This document shows, in pieces, positions 46,919-56,810 of a stretch of 64,000 bases of DNA. This stretch comes from Robiginitomaculum sp. (GTDB taxonomy: Bacteria; Pseudomonadota; Alphaproteobacteria; Caulobacterales; Maricaulaceae). Position 1 is the first letter of the stretch. Each line of letters starts with the position of its first letter. A program made the translations under genes and the position numbers. Below the pieces are notes generated by a model. It made no database searches, was not told the origin of the DNA, and worked only from the letters and a program-made list of their open reading frames with translations. The stretch spans positions 1-64,000 of the forward strand of contig WFTT01000088.1 in assembly GCA_015485335.1 (NCBI GenBank), read 5' to 3'.

Positions 46919-47449
46919 CTAAGCAGCAGCAGTTGCGCTAACCGCCTTGGCCACCAAGGTTTTTGATAATTTGTCAAAGGCGGCATCGCGTTCGATTTTT
47001 TCCACCGCAGCCACTTCACGAGCCATGCGGTCAATGGCTGATTCGTACAACTGGCGCTCGGAATAGGATTGTTCAGGCTGATCGGCATTACGGTGCAGAT
47101 CCCGAACCACTTCGGCAATAAAAATCAGATCGCCAGAATTGATCTTGGCTTCATATTCCTGTGCCCGGCGGCTCCACATGGTACGCTTGATCCGCGGGCG
47201 CCCTTTGAGAGTTTTCATGGCATTCTGGACAATGCTGGGCTCTGACAGGGCGCGCATACCGCCGCTTTCGGCGCGCGGCACCGGCACCCGCAGGACCATT
47301 TTGTCCTGATCGAACTGGATCACATACACTTCGAGTTCCATATCGGCCACGGTCTGGACCTCAACAGCGGAAATCCGACCCACGCCGTGAGCAGGATAAA
47401 CGATGTAATCATTGATCTTGAATTTTTTAGCAGAACTGGTTTTTGCCAT
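46919..47449 (-). CDS. CarD-family transcription regulator
   Basis: RNA-polymerase-binding regulator of 176 residues. The N-terminal Tudor-like RNAP-interaction domain is seen in FKINDYIVYPAHGVGRI, followed by the helical DNA-interacting domain (RRAQEYEAKINSGDLIFIAEV, QSYSERQLYESAIDRM). In mycobacteria CarD stabilises open promoter complexes at rRNA promoters; CdnL does similarly in myxobacteria and alphaproteobacteria. Downstream of fdxA on the same strand, but separated by a terminator. Confidence 0.93.
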   Translation of the reverse strand: MAKTSSAKKFKINDYIVYPAHGVGRISAVEVQTVADMELEVYVIQFDQDKMVLRVPVPRAESGGMRALSEPSIVQNAMKTLKGRPRIKRTMWSRRAQEYEAKINSGDLIFIAEVVRDLHRNADQPEQSYSERQLYESAIDRMAREVAAVEKIERDAAFDKLSKTLVAKAVSATAAA

Positions 47450-47645
47450 GGGTAATCTTCACTCGCTGTTGTTTCACACATTAATTTTGGCACAAACAAA
47501 ACCGGTCCACCCTGCGGTGACATTTTCCCGTTTTCTGTGCCCTTAAATTTTCGTTCCGTTCTGGCGGTCCGGCTTACCGGAGTGCGCACACCTATACGTT
47601 TATAGCCGCATGGATGACGCCTATGCCGAACCTTATAGCACAAAA

Positions 47646-47681
47646 ATGAGGGTTTTCAAAGGCTTTGATCAAAACCCTCGG
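47646..47681 (-). terminator. Rho-independent terminator of fdxA
   Basis: On the minus strand, GAGGGTTTT and AAAACCCTC (47648-47656 and 47671-47679) frame an inner TCAAAG/CTTTGA pair, followed by a short T-tract. The 47450-47689 spacer holds this hairpin and the carD promoter region; no gene is seen. Confidence 0.75.
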
Positions 47682-47689
47682 CAGAGGGC

Positions 47690-48031
47690 TTAATCCCCCT
47701 CTCCCGGCTTTTCCGAAAAGTACTTTTCAAACTTGTTGGTTTCGTTGGCTTTGGCGTCCGCATCGGGCGGTGCCGGCTTCATCAAGGTGATGTTTGGCCA
47801 GATCTCGGCAAATTTGGTGTTCAGGGCCAGCCATTTGCCATCGGGATCATCTTCGGTATCCGGCTTGATAGCCTCTACCGGGCATTCTGGCTCGCACACG
47901 CCGCAATCAATACACTCGTCCGGATGAATGACGAGAAAGTTCTCGCCCTCGTAAAAGCAGTCCACCGGGCAGACTTCGACACAATCAGTATATTTACAGG
48001 CGATGCAGGCATCGGTGACAATATAGGTCAT
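47690..48031 (-). CDS. fdxA: 7Fe ferredoxin
   Basis: A 113-residue ferredoxin of the 3Fe-4S/4Fe-4S type. The cysteine arrangement [20 protein letters not shown] and [17 protein letters not shown] is that of FdxA from alphaproteobacteria. A C-terminal extension of about 40 residues follows. It transfers electrons in unspecified redox reactions. Near carD, TerB and S4 genes, a frequent order in this class. Confidence 0.95.
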   Translation of the reverse strand: MTYIVTDACIACKYTDCVEVCPVDCFYEGENFLVIHPDECIDCGVCEPECPVEAIKPDTEDDPDGKWLALNTKFAEIWPNITLMKPAPPDADAKANETNKFEKYFSEKPGEGD

Positions 48032-48085
48032 CTTGGAAATTCCATTGAAAAAGCGGGCCTGTATGTGGTCGTCCCGGCCAGATTG

Positions 48086-48544
48086 TCAACCGCCTTCCCT
48101 GCGGCCAAGCGACGCTTTTTTGGCTTCGGCGCGTTCATGATCAGTAACCGCCAGCAATGAGGCCACCCGGCGGATCAGGCTGTCTTCAAACGGGCTTTCC
48201 TCACCATCGGCATAGGTCACATCCCACAACTGACCAATCAGGGCCACCCGTTCGGATTTGGGCATGTGCTTTTTGATAACATTGGTAAAGGCATAATGGT
48301 CCACCGCCATTTCAGCGCGCAGTTCGGCCGCTTCCAGCAGGGCCGAGGCCGCTTCCTCGTCCATAGAGAAACTCTCGCGAATGATATTTTTGATCATATC
48401 CTGTTCGATATCCGCATAAATCCCGTCCGACAGCGCCGCCTCGACCAGCAAAGCGATTGCACATTCGCGCGCCTCGGCACCATCACAGACCTCATCGGCT
48501 TTCTCCGATGCACCGCCAAAAATCTTCTTGATCGCCTCAAACAT
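48086..48544 (-). CDS. TerB-family protein
   Basis: A 152-residue helical protein of the TerB/DUF533 type: EAALSDGIYADIEQDMIKNII and WDVTYADGEESPFEDSLIRRVA contain the acidic DG/DGE turns typical of the family. Linked by family name to tellurite resistance, but housekeeping copies have no known function. ATG 48544 has GGAGG at proper spacing and is preferred over an upstream in-frame start. Overlaps the S4 gene by eight bases. Confidence 0.88.
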   Translation of the reverse strand: MFEAIKKIFGGASEKADEVCDGAEARECAIALLVEAALSDGIYADIEQDMIKNIIRESFSMDEEAASALLEAAELRAEMAVDHYAFTNVIKKHMPKSERVALIGQLWDVTYADGEESPFEDSLIRRVASLLAVTDHERAEAKKASLGRREGG

Positions 48545-48830
48545 GCTTTTCCTCCAGGGGTTCATAGCATAGCACCGCTTCAACCGCCGGGCCACGGCGT
48601 TCGGGCATAGCCAACACCTTGATCATGATGATCCTTTGTTTTTGGGCAAAGGTCAAAATATCATCTGCCAACACCTGTACGGCACCATTTTTTGCCCGAC
48701 GGACCGAACCAAATCGGCTGATCCGTATCTTGCCCTTGGCGGCAAAGGCCGTAGCCCGCGTGCGGGTTTTGAAAAACCGGGTACGATACAGCCACAGATC
48801 CAGACGAAGAGAGCAAGTTGCCTCACTCAT
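48537..48830 (-). CDS. S4-domain RNA-binding protein (Hsp15-like)
   Basis: A 97-residue protein made almost wholly of an S4 domain: LRLDLWLYRTRFFKTRTRAT and KGKIRISRF, with the expected Arg and Lys contacts, then a short tail. Similar to Hsp15, which binds stalled 50S subunits carrying peptidyl-tRNA. It overlaps the helicase gene by four bases upstream and TerB by eight downstream. Confidence 0.92.
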   Translation of the reverse strand: MSEATCSLRLDLWLYRTRFFKTRTRATAFAAKGKIRISRFGSVRRAKNGAVQVLADDILTFAQKQRIIMIKVLAMPERRGPAVEAVLCYEPLEEKHV

Positions 48831-51352
48831 TTAAGGGCCTGCAAAACCGCAAAAGGCGAGTTGGGATCAACCTTGGTCTTGGGGGCTGGTTTTTTCTTTT
48901 TTGCCGGTTTTTTACGACCCATACGCGCCGGGGCCCAGGTTTCGCCCTTGCCCGCATCATCCATTTTGGTCTTGCGCTTGTATTTCAGGGCAATCAGGAT
49001 TTTAGCCAGATCATCATGAGAGCACCCCAACAGGGACAGCATGGCTTCGTTGGGCGCAAAAACACCGCCCTTGTGGGCCTTTTGCGCTTCGCGGATCAGA
49101 TCGGCCAACCGCTCCAGAATATCAATGCGCACCAAACGGCGCGAAAAAAGCGCATAGCCGGCTTTGCGCGCCGCCTCGGCCGATACCGCTTCCTGGGTGA
49201 CATAGGCCGTCAGGCCCGGACGCGGCAAAAATGCCTTGGTATTTTCATCTGCATTTAGCACATACAACAAAGAGAGCAGGCGCGCCGGAGCAGGCCTAAT
49301 CAAGGCTGGCATAAATACATGAAAGGCCCCAAAGCGTACCCCGCATTGGCGAAGCGAATGACGACTGGGTTGATCCAGATCGCGCAACTCCTCGGCAATC
49401 TGCGCCCGCGGCAAAGAGCCCATAGCCTCAATCAGGCGAAAGCCCAGCCCGCGACCAAGGCCCGTTATCACCCCTTCATCTACCTTGGCCCGCAACCCCA
49501 TTAACGGCTTCAATTCGCGGGCAACCATGGCATCGAGCCAGTTTTGCACCCGCCCTTCAGCCTTGCTCAGCGCCGCATCATGGCCCAATTGCCCACCGAT
49601 CAGAGCAATTTTGGGAAAAAGAGCATCACTGCCGCCTTTCAGCCGGGCAATGGCCGCCCCCTCCCATTGGATGGCCCCCTCATCATCCAACATAAAGGCA
49701 TCGTCCCCGGCCGCCTCGATGGCCGCCAGCCGGCGATTGATCTCGGGGGCCAGGCCGGCGCTGGCCACCATGCGCAGGGTCTTGCCCGCCAGATCCCGGG
49801 CCGCAGAGCCAGGACGAAACGAAAGTCCTTCCAACTGCCCGATGGTATGGTCCAGCACCTTGACCTCGCCCCCCGGCAGCACCACTGCATCAGCCTCTTC
49901 GCCGGCATTCAGCGCCCGGGCCAGAACAGAGGTCCGCTGGTCAACAAAGCGCTGTAACAGATGATCATGCAAGGCATCCGACAGGCGCTCTTCCAGCGCT
50001 GAGGCGCGGGACTGCCAATGCACTGCATCGCCCACCCAGTCGGCACGATGGGTGCAATACGCCCAGGTGCGCACGTGGGCCAGACGTGAGGAAATGGCAT
50101 CCACCCCGCCTTTTAAATGATCAAGGCTTTTTAACTTTCCGGCCAGCCAGTCTTCATCCAGCCGTCCGCGAGGGCCGCTGAGCTGTGCAAAGATATCGCC
50201 CAGCAGGCGCGCATGAGCATCGGACCCGCTTTTGCGAAAATCAGGGATCTGGCATACCTGCCACAGACGCCGCACCCCGTCGGGCGTACCCAAATAGGTG
50301 GCGAATTCAGGTTGTTCCGCCAAGACACCCAACACCTGTTCGTCAATGGCGTGGCTAACCCGCACCAGGCCTTCACGAGGGGCCGGTTCCTGCAAAGAGC
50401 GGATAAGCGCCTGCGGTGTTGAAAAATCCAGTATCCGGTTGCGCCAATAGAGCATACGTACGCGGTCATAGTCATGCTCTTCCAGACGGCGGGCCATGAC
50501 ATCATCAAAGGGTGGCGCACTGGCGGTAGTGCCAAAGGTGCCATCACGCTGATAGCGCCCGGCGCGCCCGGCAATCTGGCCCAGTTCATCCGCGCGTAAA
50601 GGCCGGCGACGCTGGCCATCAAATTTGGTCACAGCGGCAAAGGCCACATGGTCCACATCCATGTTCAGGCCCATGCCAATGGCGTCGGTGGCCACCAGAT
50701 AATCCACATCGCCAGACTGAAACAATTCGGCCTGGGCATTGCGGGTGCGCGGGCTTAAACTACCCATCACCACGGCGGCACCGCCATGGCGGCGACGTAA
50801 CAGTTCGGCTATGGCGTAAACATCCTCGGCTGAAAACGCGATCACCGCGCTACGCCTGGGCAGGCGGGACAATTTGGTGGCCCCGGTACAGCTGAGCTGT
50901 GAAAAGCGTTCCCGGGGTTCGATCTGATCTGCATTGGTCAGACCATTTAGCACGCCGCGCATGGTGGCGGCCCCCAGCACCAGGGTTTCTTCACTGCCCC
51001 GGCTGTGCAGCAGATGGTTGGTGAACACATGGCCCCGTTCGGGATCGGCACACAACTGCACTTCGTCAATGGCCATAAAACAAAACGGGCGGCCGCGAAA
51101 ATGCGTCGGCATGGCCTCGGCTGTGCAGGCAAAATAACGTGCACTCTTGGGTACGATGCGTTCCTCGCCCGTGACCAGGGCGGCTTGTTCAACGCCTTTT
51201 TCGCGTACAATGCGGTCATAAACCTCGCGCGCCAAAAGGCGCAAAGGCAGACCAATCACCCCATCGGCATGGGCCAGCATGCGGGTCACCGCCAAATAGG
51301 TTTTGCCGGTATTGGTCGGGCCAAGCGCGGCACTAAGATCAGGGGTTGTCAT
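48827..51352 (-). CDS. Suv3-like RNA helicase (Ski2-like superfamily 2)
   Basis: A 841-residue helicase. Walker A is LGPTNTGKTYLAVTR near residue 10, motif II is AIDEVQLC, motif III-like LVLGAATM follows, and the second RecA-like lobe has DYLVATDAIGMGLNMDVDHVAF and QIAGRAGRYQRDGTFG. The C-terminal half carries the Suv3 C-terminal domain and a Lys/Pro-rich tail. Mitochondrial Suv3 works in RNA turnover; in alphaproteobacteria the role is presumed similar. First gene of helicase-S4-TerB. Confidence 0.9.
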   Translation of the reverse strand: MTTPDLSAALGPTNTGKTYLAVTRMLAHADGVIGLPLRLLAREVYDRIVREKGVEQAALVTGEERIVPKSARYFACTAEAMPTHFRGRPFCFMAIDEVQLCADPERGHVFTNHLLHSRGSEETLVLGAATMRGVLNGLTNADQIEPRERFSQLSCTGATKLSRLPRRSAVIAFSAEDVYAIAELLRRRHGGAAVVMGSLSPRTRNAQAELFQSGDVDYLVATDAIGMGLNMDVDHVAFAAVTKFDGQRRRPLRADELGQIAGRAGRYQRDGTFGTTASAPPFDDVMARRLEEHDYDRVRMLYWRNRILDFSTPQALIRSLQEPAPREGLVRVSHAIDEQVLGVLAEQPEFATYLGTPDGVRRLWQVCQIPDFRKSGSDAHARLLGDIFAQLSGPRGRLDEDWLAGKLKSLDHLKGGVDAISSRLAHVRTWAYCTHRADWVGDAVHWQSRASALEERLSDALHDHLLQRFVDQRTSVLARALNAGEEADAVVLPGGEVKVLDHTIGQLEGLSFRPGSAARDLAGKTLRMVASAGLAPEINRRLAAIEAAGDDAFMLDDEGAIQWEGAAIARLKGGSDALFPKIALIGGQLGHDAALSKAEGRVQNWLDAMVARELKPLMGLRAKVDEGVITGLGRGLGFRLIEAMGSLPRAQIAEELRDLDQPSRHSLRQCGVRFGAFHVFMPALIRPAPARLLSLLYVLNADENTKAFLPRPGLTAYVTQEAVSAEAARKAGYALFSRRLVRIDILERLADLIREAQKAHKGGVFAPNEAMLSLLGCSHDDLAKILIALKYKRKTKMDDAGKGETWAPARMGRKKPAKKKKPAPKTKVDPNSPFAVLQALK

Positions 51353-51495
51353 AAAAAATTTCCTGCGATGACTTTAGCGCACATTATCGGATTGATTTTC
51401 TGTCTCAAGGTCAATCGTCACTTGGTAATGCATGTAAACGAACCCCCTGATCGCATATTATATGGCATATGCCTGCCTAAAGCCTGTAACAGTGC

Positions 51496-51524
51496 TTGAC
51501 GGAAGGCATAGCCTTTTGTATCTG
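51496..51524 (+). promoter_or_regulatory. Candidate sigma-70 promoter of rpmB
   Basis: TTGACG (51496-51501), a 17-bp spacer, then TATCTG (51519-51524). The -35 box matches the consensus in five of six positions; the -10 match is weak. It lies 56 bp before the rpmB ATG. The rest of 51353-51580 holds no gene. Confidence 0.35.
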
Positions 51525-51580
51525 ACGCGCCTTGCGCGGACTCTACCGTCCTGCACTCAAGAGATATAAGGATTAAGACA

Positions 51581-51883
51581 ATGGCGCGATGCTGTGAACT
51601 GACCGGCACTGGTGTTATGACCGGCAATAATGTTAGCCATGCGAACAACCGCACCCGTCGGCGCTTTTTGCCAAACCTGTGCAAAGTAACCCTCAGCTCC
51701 GAAGCACTGGGTCGTTCCTACAAGTTCCGCATCACCGCGGCGGCTTTGCGTTCGGTTGATCATAATGGCGGCCTGGACGGGTTTCTGGTCAAGGCAAAAG
51801 ACGACAAGCTGTCGGCCAATGCCCTGAAAATCAAAAAAGAACTGAAAAAGAAACTGGCAGAAAATGCAGAAGCCAGCGCCTAA
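51581..51883 (+). CDS. rpmB: 50S ribosomal protein L28
   Basis: Large-subunit ribosomal protein of 100 residues: [20 protein letters not shown] and [15 protein letters not shown] are diagnostic. It has the C-terminal extension usual in alphaproteobacteria. A clear terminator follows at once, so it is monocistronic. Confidence 0.97.
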   Translation: MARCCELTGTGVMTGNNVSHANNRTRRRFLPNLCKVTLSSEALGRSYKFRITAAALRSVDHNGGLDGFLVKAKDDKLSANALKIKKELKKKLAENAEASA

Positions 51884-51907
51884 ATCCGGTGCGGTTATCA
51901 GGTTTTT

Positions 51908-51936
51908 AAGGCGGTCCAACGGGGCCGCCTTTTTTA
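51908..51936 (+). terminator. Rho-independent terminator of rpmB
   Basis: AAGGCGG (51908-51914) and CCGCCTT (51925-51931) form a stem followed by a T-run (51930-51935). Its position before the amidohydrolase start supports placing that start at 51981 rather than at an earlier in-frame ATG. Confidence 0.85.
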
Positions 51937-51980
51937 TTGCGCCAGATGGGCGTAAGATGGGGCAAAGCGTGGGGTGCGTC

Positions 51981-53639
51981 ATGTACAGATATCTATTAAT
52001 TTCTCTTTTTGCGCTGGTACTCAGCGGGTGCAATGCCAAGGAAGCGGCCGACACGCTCTACAGCAATGGCACCATACATACGGGTCTGGACGGCGAACCC
52101 ACGGTCGAGGCCGTGGTGGTCACAAATGGCCGTATTGTTTTTGCCGGCTCTCAGCAGGGGGCCAACCATTATCAGGTCACCGAAAAAATCAATCTGGAAG
52201 GGGCGCATCTTTACCCCGGCTTTACCGATGCCCATGCGCACCTTTATGGGATTGGACGGCGCGAAACCACGCTTAATCTGGAAGGCACACCTTCACTGGA
52301 AGCCCTGGTACAGCGCCTTGCCGCCGAGGCCAAACGTCAAACCACCGGTGCCATTATCGGGCGTGGATGGATTGAAACCGGCTGGGTAGAGGGGCGCTTT
52401 CCCAACCGTTTTGATCTGGACCGGGCTGCGCCTGGGCGCATCGTATTGCTGCGCCGCGCCGATGGTCATGCGCTGGTTGCTTCCAGCAAGGCCCTGGAAG
52501 CCTCTGGGGTTGGTCCGGATACCCCCGAAGTGGATGGTGGCCGTATCGAGCGCGACGAAGAAGGCATGCCCACCGGGATGTTGATTGATAATGCCATGAA
52601 TCTGGTGGCCCAGTTGGCTGCAGATTTGAAAGGCGATGAGCGTCGCCCCGCCCTGATGATGGGGGCCAAGGTAATGAACGCCTATGGCTGGACAGGGGTG
52701 CACAATATGTCGGTAAATGCCGACGATGTGCAATTGCTGGAAAATATGGCCGATCAAGGCGAACTGCCCTTGCGGGTCTATAATGCGGTGGATGAAAATG
52801 TCATGCGTCTGTTGGCCAAGGGGCCACGGCGTGCCGGGGACGACCGGGCCATCACCCGGGCCGTAAAAATATATGCCGACGGGGCCCTGGGCTCTCGCGG
52901 GGCAGCCATGCTGGCCCCCTACAATGACGAGCCGGAAACCTCTGGCCTGATGATGCGTGGCCCCGAAGAAACCCGCACCCTGATGGCGCGCGCCCTTCGC
53001 GACGGGGTACAGATCTGTGTCCATGCCATTGGCGATCGGGCCAATCGCGAAGTGCTGGGCTGGATGGAAGCGGCCTTTAATGACGTGCCCGTAGAAGAGC
53101 GCCGTATCGCCAAGCCTCGCTGGCGGATTGAGCATTCACAGATGATCAACCCGGCCGATATTCCCCGTTTTGCCGAACTGGGGGTGATCCCCTCTATGCA
53201 GCCAAGCCACGCCATTGGTGATCTGCACTTTGCCCGCGCCCGCGTAGGCAAAGACCGCCTGAAAGGCGCCTATGCATGGCACTCCCTGATCAAGGCTGGC
53301 TCTATTGTTCCCGGTGGCTCGGATGCCCCGGTGGAGCGCGGCGATCCGCGAATCGAATTTTACGCCGCGGTTTCGCGCCATGACCTGAAAGGCTATCAGG
53401 GCAAGGACTGGCACCCCGAAGAAGCCGTAGACCGGGTAACGGCGTTAAAAATGTTTACCATCTGGCCGGCCTATGCCTCGTTTCGCGAAGATGAGCTAGG
53501 CACCATCGAGCCCGGCAAGCGCGCCGATTTCACTGTCTTTGCCGATGACATCATGACCATCCCCGAAATGGATATTCTGAGCACCAAAATCGTCATGACC
53601 GTGGTCGATGGCGACGTGGTATTTAAGGCCGAGAAATAA
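51981..53639 (+). CDS. Amidohydrolase-3 (YtcJ-like) lipoprotein
   Basis: A 552-residue metal-dependent hydrolase. The N-terminus is a lipoprotein signal (YRYLLISLFALVLSGCNAKE), so it is probably anchored in the periplasm. The amidohydrolase fold shows the metal pair in YPGFTDAHAHLYGIG, IHAIGDRANREVLGW-type segments (CVHAIGDRANREV) with later His ligands, RWRIEHSQMI and GGSDAPVE. YtcJ relatives hydrolyse formamides or similar amides; substrate unknown. An in-frame ATG at 51864 would run through the rpmB terminator and hide the signal, so 51981 is used. Confidence 0.9.
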   Translation: MYRYLLISLFALVLSGCNAKEAADTLYSNGTIHTGLDGEPTVEAVVVTNGRIVFAGSQQGANHYQVTEKINLEGAHLYPGFTDAHAHLYGIGRRETTLNLEGTPSLEALVQRLAAEAKRQTTGAIIGRGWIETGWVEGRFPNRFDLDRAAPGRIVLLRRADGHALVASSKALEASGVGPDTPEVDGGRIERDEEGMPTGMLIDNAMNLVAQLAADLKGDERRPALMMGAKVMNAYGWTGVHNMSVNADDVQLLENMADQGELPLRVYNAVDENVMRLLAKGPRRAGDDRAITRAVKIYADGALGSRGAAMLAPYNDEPETSGLMMRGPEETRTLMARALRDGVQICVHAIGDRANREVLGWMEAAFNDVPVEERRIAKPRWRIEHSQMINPADIPRFAELGVIPSMQPSHAIGDLHFARARVGKDRLKGAYAWHSLIKAGSIVPGGSDAPVERGDPRIEFYAAVSRHDLKGYQGKDWHPEEAVDRVTALKMFTIWPAYASFREDELGTIEPGKRADFTVFADDIMTIPEMDILSTKIVMTVVDGDVVFKAEK

Positions 53640-53660
53640 AGAGAAGCCCTTGGGTTTCTA

Positions 53661-53806
53661 CATCCTTCGAGGCTCGGCTTTGCCTCGCACCTCAGGATGA
53701 GGATGTTATTTTATTGAAACCTCATCCTGAGCTTGTCGAAGGATAAAGAGAAAAAGTACGTACACCAGCCTCATCCTGAGGTGGCGCGAAGCGCCCTCGA
53801 AGGATG
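53661..53806. repeat. Three copies of a CCTCATCCTGAG palindromic repeat
   Basis: Copy A (53661-53702) is inverted relative to copies B (53720-53744) and C (53769-53806). Copies share CCTCATCCTGAG and CGAAGGAT; A and C have a hairpin-like middle. CTCAGGATGAGG (53691-53702) and CCTCATCCTGAG (53720-53731) form a perfect 12-bp stem with a 17-base loop that could act as a terminator. This repeat type is widespread between genes in alphaproteobacteria. The 53640-53903 spacer holds no gene. Confidence 0.7.
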
Positions 53807-53836
53807 GATGAATACCAAAAAGGTTTTCGCCGTGTC

Positions 53837-53859
53837 ATCACCCGGCTTACCCGGGTGAT
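53837..53859. repeat. Hairpin element ATCACCCGG-N5-CCGGGTGAT
   Basis: A nine-base perfect stem with a five-base loop, embedded in the TGTCATCACCCGG...CCGGGTGATCCAG context that I recognise as a second dispersed intergenic repeat of alphaproteobacteria. It lies about 45 bp after the cobT stop codon on the minus strand and could serve as its terminator or mRNA 3' end. Confidence 0.55.
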
Positions 53860-53903
53860 CCAGTCTTGTTTTTCTTCACACCCTCTCATCCCGACCTTCT
53901 CCC

Positions 53904-55754
53904 CTAGGCAGAAGGAGCAGCCCGCCGCCGGCGCGGCTCGACCGGTTTTTCATCAAATAGCGCGGCCAGTTGTTCGGTGATGGCACCGCCCAGCTGTTCC
54001 GCATCGGTTAGCGTCACCGCACGGGAATACCAGCGGGTGACATCGTGGCCAATGCCGATGGCGATCAATTGAACATCGGAATAATTTTCAATCTCGTGGA
54101 TCACTTCGCGTAAATGCGCCTCCAGATACCCGCCGGGATTATGGGACTGGGTGGTGTCATCCACCGGCGCTCCATCGGAGATCACCATCAAAATCCGGCG
54201 CGCCTCGGGCCGGGCCTGAAGCCGCGTATGCGCCCAGAGCAGCGCCTCGCCGTCGATATTTTCTTTCAAGAGGCCTTCGCGCATCATCAGGCCCAGATTG
54301 TTCTTGGCCCGGCGCATGGGTACATCGGCGGCCTTGTAAATAATATGACGCAGATCGTTCAGTCGGCCGGGGTTTAGTGGCTTGCCAGCGGCCAACCAGT
54401 CTTCCTTGGACTGACCGCCCTTCCAGGCGCGGGTGGTAAAGCCCAGGATTTCCACCTTCACACCGCACCGCTCCAGCGTGCGGGCCAATATGTCCGCCGT
54501 CAGCGCGGCAATCATGATGGGGCGGCCACGCATGGAGCCGGAATTATCAAGGAGTAGCGTCACCACGGTGTCGCGAAAATCGGTCTCGGTTTCTTCCTTG
54601 AACGACAAGGGCGCCAGCGGGTCGGTAATCACCCGGGTCAGGCGCGCCGGGTCCAGTACCCCTTCTTCCAGATCAAAAATCCACGAGCGCTGTTGCTGTG
54701 CCATCAGGCGGCGTTGCAATTTATTGGCCAGGCGCGCCACCGCACCGCGCAGTTTGTCGAGCTGGCGATCCAGATAACCACGCAGGCGTGTTAGCTCTGG
54801 CGTTTCGCACAGATCCTCAGCGCGCACTTCTTCGTCGTGCTTGGTGGTAAACACATGATAACGCGCCCCATCGCCGCCCATGGGCTGGTAATTGGGACGC
54901 ACCGGCAAATCCTCGCCGGCCCCATCCTGGGTATCGCCGACATCACTTTCATCGTCCAGCAGTTCGGCCTGTTGTTCTGATTCATCCCCCTCCCCCTGAT
55001 CGGTGGCCCCATCGGGGGTGGTGTCTTCGCCTTCGCCGGGGTTTTCCTCGCCATCCTGGGCGCTGGGATTGCCTTCGCCCTCTTCGGATTTTTCTTCCTC
55101 TTCCTTTTGTTCGGGCAGAGATTGCATATCGCCCAGATCAAGATCATCCAGCAAGACCTTGGCCAGTTCCGCAAAGGCACTCTGGTCCTCCAGACCGGTA
55201 TGCAATTCGGCCAGCGCCGCCCGGCCCTTTTCCTCAATTTCGCCACGCCATAATGCCAACAACCCTTCGGCTTCCTTGGGGGCCGGCACGCCGGTAATAT
55301 GTTCACGCGCAATCAGCGCCACCGCCTCGGCCAAGGGGGCGGCTTCGCGCTCATTCACATTGGCAAAACCGCGTTTGGCACAGCGCTCGGCCAGCGCCAT
55401 TTGCATGTTTTCGCCGGCGCCTTTCAAGGCACTGGCCCCCAGTGCCTCGCATCGCACCTGTTCCAGCGCCTCAAAAACTTCGCGGCCCTGGGCATTGCCC
55501 GGCGACAATCGCGCATGGGTTTTGGCATTATGATGGGCCAGACGCAAAGCCAGCGCATCGGCCTTGCCACGGGCCGAGGCAATGGCCCGGGCGCTGGGCT
55601 TGGCCGCCGGTACCGGCAGCATGATCGCGTCCTCGACAACTGCTGCCTGTTCACCACCAAAACGCACATCCAGCGCACGCTTGCCCGACAGCGCCCGGGT
55701 GGTGGCCCCCAAAGCGCGCTTGAACGTATCGGTGCGGGATTCGCGTGTCGTCAT
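53904..55754 (-). CDS. cobT: Cobaltochelatase subunit CobT
   Basis: Chaperone-like subunit of the aerobic cobaltochelatase CobNST, which inserts cobalt into hydrogenobyrinic acid a,c-diamide. The 616 residues contain a central, very acidic stretch (Glu/Asp-rich, near residues 215-275) and a C-terminal von Willebrand A domain with MIDAS motif [13 protein letters not shown]. It follows cobS by nine bases. cobN is not in the window, and CobS/CobT copies may also serve other AAA+/VWA functions. Confidence 0.93.
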   Translation of the reverse strand: MTTRESRTDTFKRALGATTRALSGKRALDVRFGGEQAAVVEDAIMLPVPAAKPSARAIASARGKADALALRLAHHNAKTHARLSPGNAQGREVFEALEQVRCEALGASALKGAGENMQMALAERCAKRGFANVNEREAAPLAEAVALIAREHITGVPAPKEAEGLLALWRGEIEEKGRAALAELHTGLEDQSAFAELAKVLLDDLDLGDMQSLPEQKEEEEKSEEGEGNPSAQDGEENPGEGEDTTPDGATDQGEGDESEQQAELLDDESDVGDTQDGAGEDLPVRPNYQPMGGDGARYHVFTTKHDEEVRAEDLCETPELTRLRGYLDRQLDKLRGAVARLANKLQRRLMAQQQRSWIFDLEEGVLDPARLTRVITDPLAPLSFKEETETDFRDTVVTLLLDNSGSMRGRPIMIAALTADILARTLERCGVKVEILGFTTRAWKGGQSKEDWLAAGKPLNPGRLNDLRHIIYKAADVPMRRAKNNLGLMMREGLLKENIDGEALLWAHTRLQARPEARRILMVISDGAPVDDTTQSHNPGGYLEAHLREVIHEIENYSDVQLIAIGIGHDVTRWYSRAVTLTDAEQLGGAITEQLAALFDEKPVEPRRRRAAPSA

Positions 55755-55763
55755 GCTGTGCCC

Positions 55764-56756
55764 TTAGGCAACTTGTACGCGGGCGGCGCTTTCGGGCAGG
55801 TCCGCGGCAAAGGCGCGCTGGTAAAATTCGGAAATCACCGGGCGTTCCATTTCATCGCACTTGTTCAGGAACGTCAGACGGAAGGCCTCGGCGGTATCTC
55901 CATCAAAGATTTGCGTATTTTCCGCCCAGGTCAGCACCGTACGCGGGCTCATGACGGTGGAAATATCGCCATTCATAAAGGCATTACGGGTCATATCGGC
56001 AACCCGCACCATGGCCTTGATGATCTCTTTGCCTTCGGGGGTTTGCATGCCCGGCATTTTAGCCAGAATAATCTCTTCTTCGACATCATGGTCCAGATAA
56101 TTCAGCGTGGCGACGATCGACCAGCGGTCCATCTGCCCCTGATTGAGCTGTTGCGTGCCATGATACAGACCGGTCGCATCGCCAAGGCCCACGGTGTTGG
56201 TGGTGGCGAACAGGCGAAAATGCGGGTTGGCGCGGATCACCTTGTTCTGGTCCAGCAAGGTCAGCTTGCCCGAGACCTCCAGCACGCGCTGGATCACAAA
56301 CATCACGTCGGGGCGACCGGCATCATATTCATCAAACACCAAAGCCACCGGGCGCTGTAATGCCCATGGGAGAAGGCCTTCGCGAAATTCGGTCACTTGC
56401 TGGCCGTCTTTGAGCACGATGGCGTCCTTGCCCACCAAATCAATCCGGCTGATATGGCTGTCCAGATTAACCCGCACCATGGGCCAATTCAGCCTGGCTG
56501 CCACCTGTTCGATATGGGTGGATTTGCCGGTACCGTGATAGCCTTGGACCATTACCCGCCGGTTATGGGAAAAGCCCGCCAAGATCGCCCGTGTGGTCAG
56601 GGGATCAAATTTATAGGCCGGATCCATATCCGGGACATATTCATTAGGTGTGGAAAAGGCAGGTACCTTGTCCTTGCTGTCAAAGCCAAAGGTATCGGCG
56701 ACGCTGACTTCGGTATCAGGGGCCCAGATCGGAAATGCGGGATCGTGTTCAGACAT
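55764..56756 (-). CDS. cobS: Cobaltochelatase subunit CobS (AAA+)
   Basis: AAA+ ATPase of 330 residues forming the ring with CobT. Walker A is [14 protein letters not shown] near residue 75 and Walker B is [15 protein letters not shown] near 140, with the CobS N-terminal zinc-less segment typical of the family. Leading gene of cobS-cobT, with the J-domain gene just upstream on the same strand, an order found across alphaproteobacteria. Confidence 0.94.
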   Translation of the reverse strand: MSEHDPAFPIWAPDTEVSVADTFGFDSKDKVPAFSTPNEYVPDMDPAYKFDPLTTRAILAGFSHNRRVMVQGYHGTGKSTHIEQVAARLNWPMVRVNLDSHISRIDLVGKDAIVLKDGQQVTEFREGLLPWALQRPVALVFDEYDAGRPDVMFVIQRVLEVSGKLTLLDQNKVIRANPHFRLFATTNTVGLGDATGLYHGTQQLNQGQMDRWSIVATLNYLDHDVEEEIILAKMPGMQTPEGKEIIKAMVRVADMTRNAFMNGDISTVMSPRTVLTWAENTQIFDGDTAEAFRLTFLNKCDEMERPVISEFYQRAFAADLPESAARVQVA

Positions 56757-56810
56757 AATGATTACTCGTTTTGTGTATAGCGCCCTCTATGCGCCAGCAT
56801 TAGGTTGGCT

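Noticed and set aside
48086-48544. Tellurite-resistance system
   Set aside because: Only a lone TerB-like gene is present in a conserved housekeeping order; no terC, terD or terZ.
55299-56360. Long plus-strand frame of 353 codons over cobT/cobS
   Set aside because: It is antisense to two well-recognised genes, has a biased Gln/His/Gly-rich composition typical of shadow frames, and resembles no protein family.
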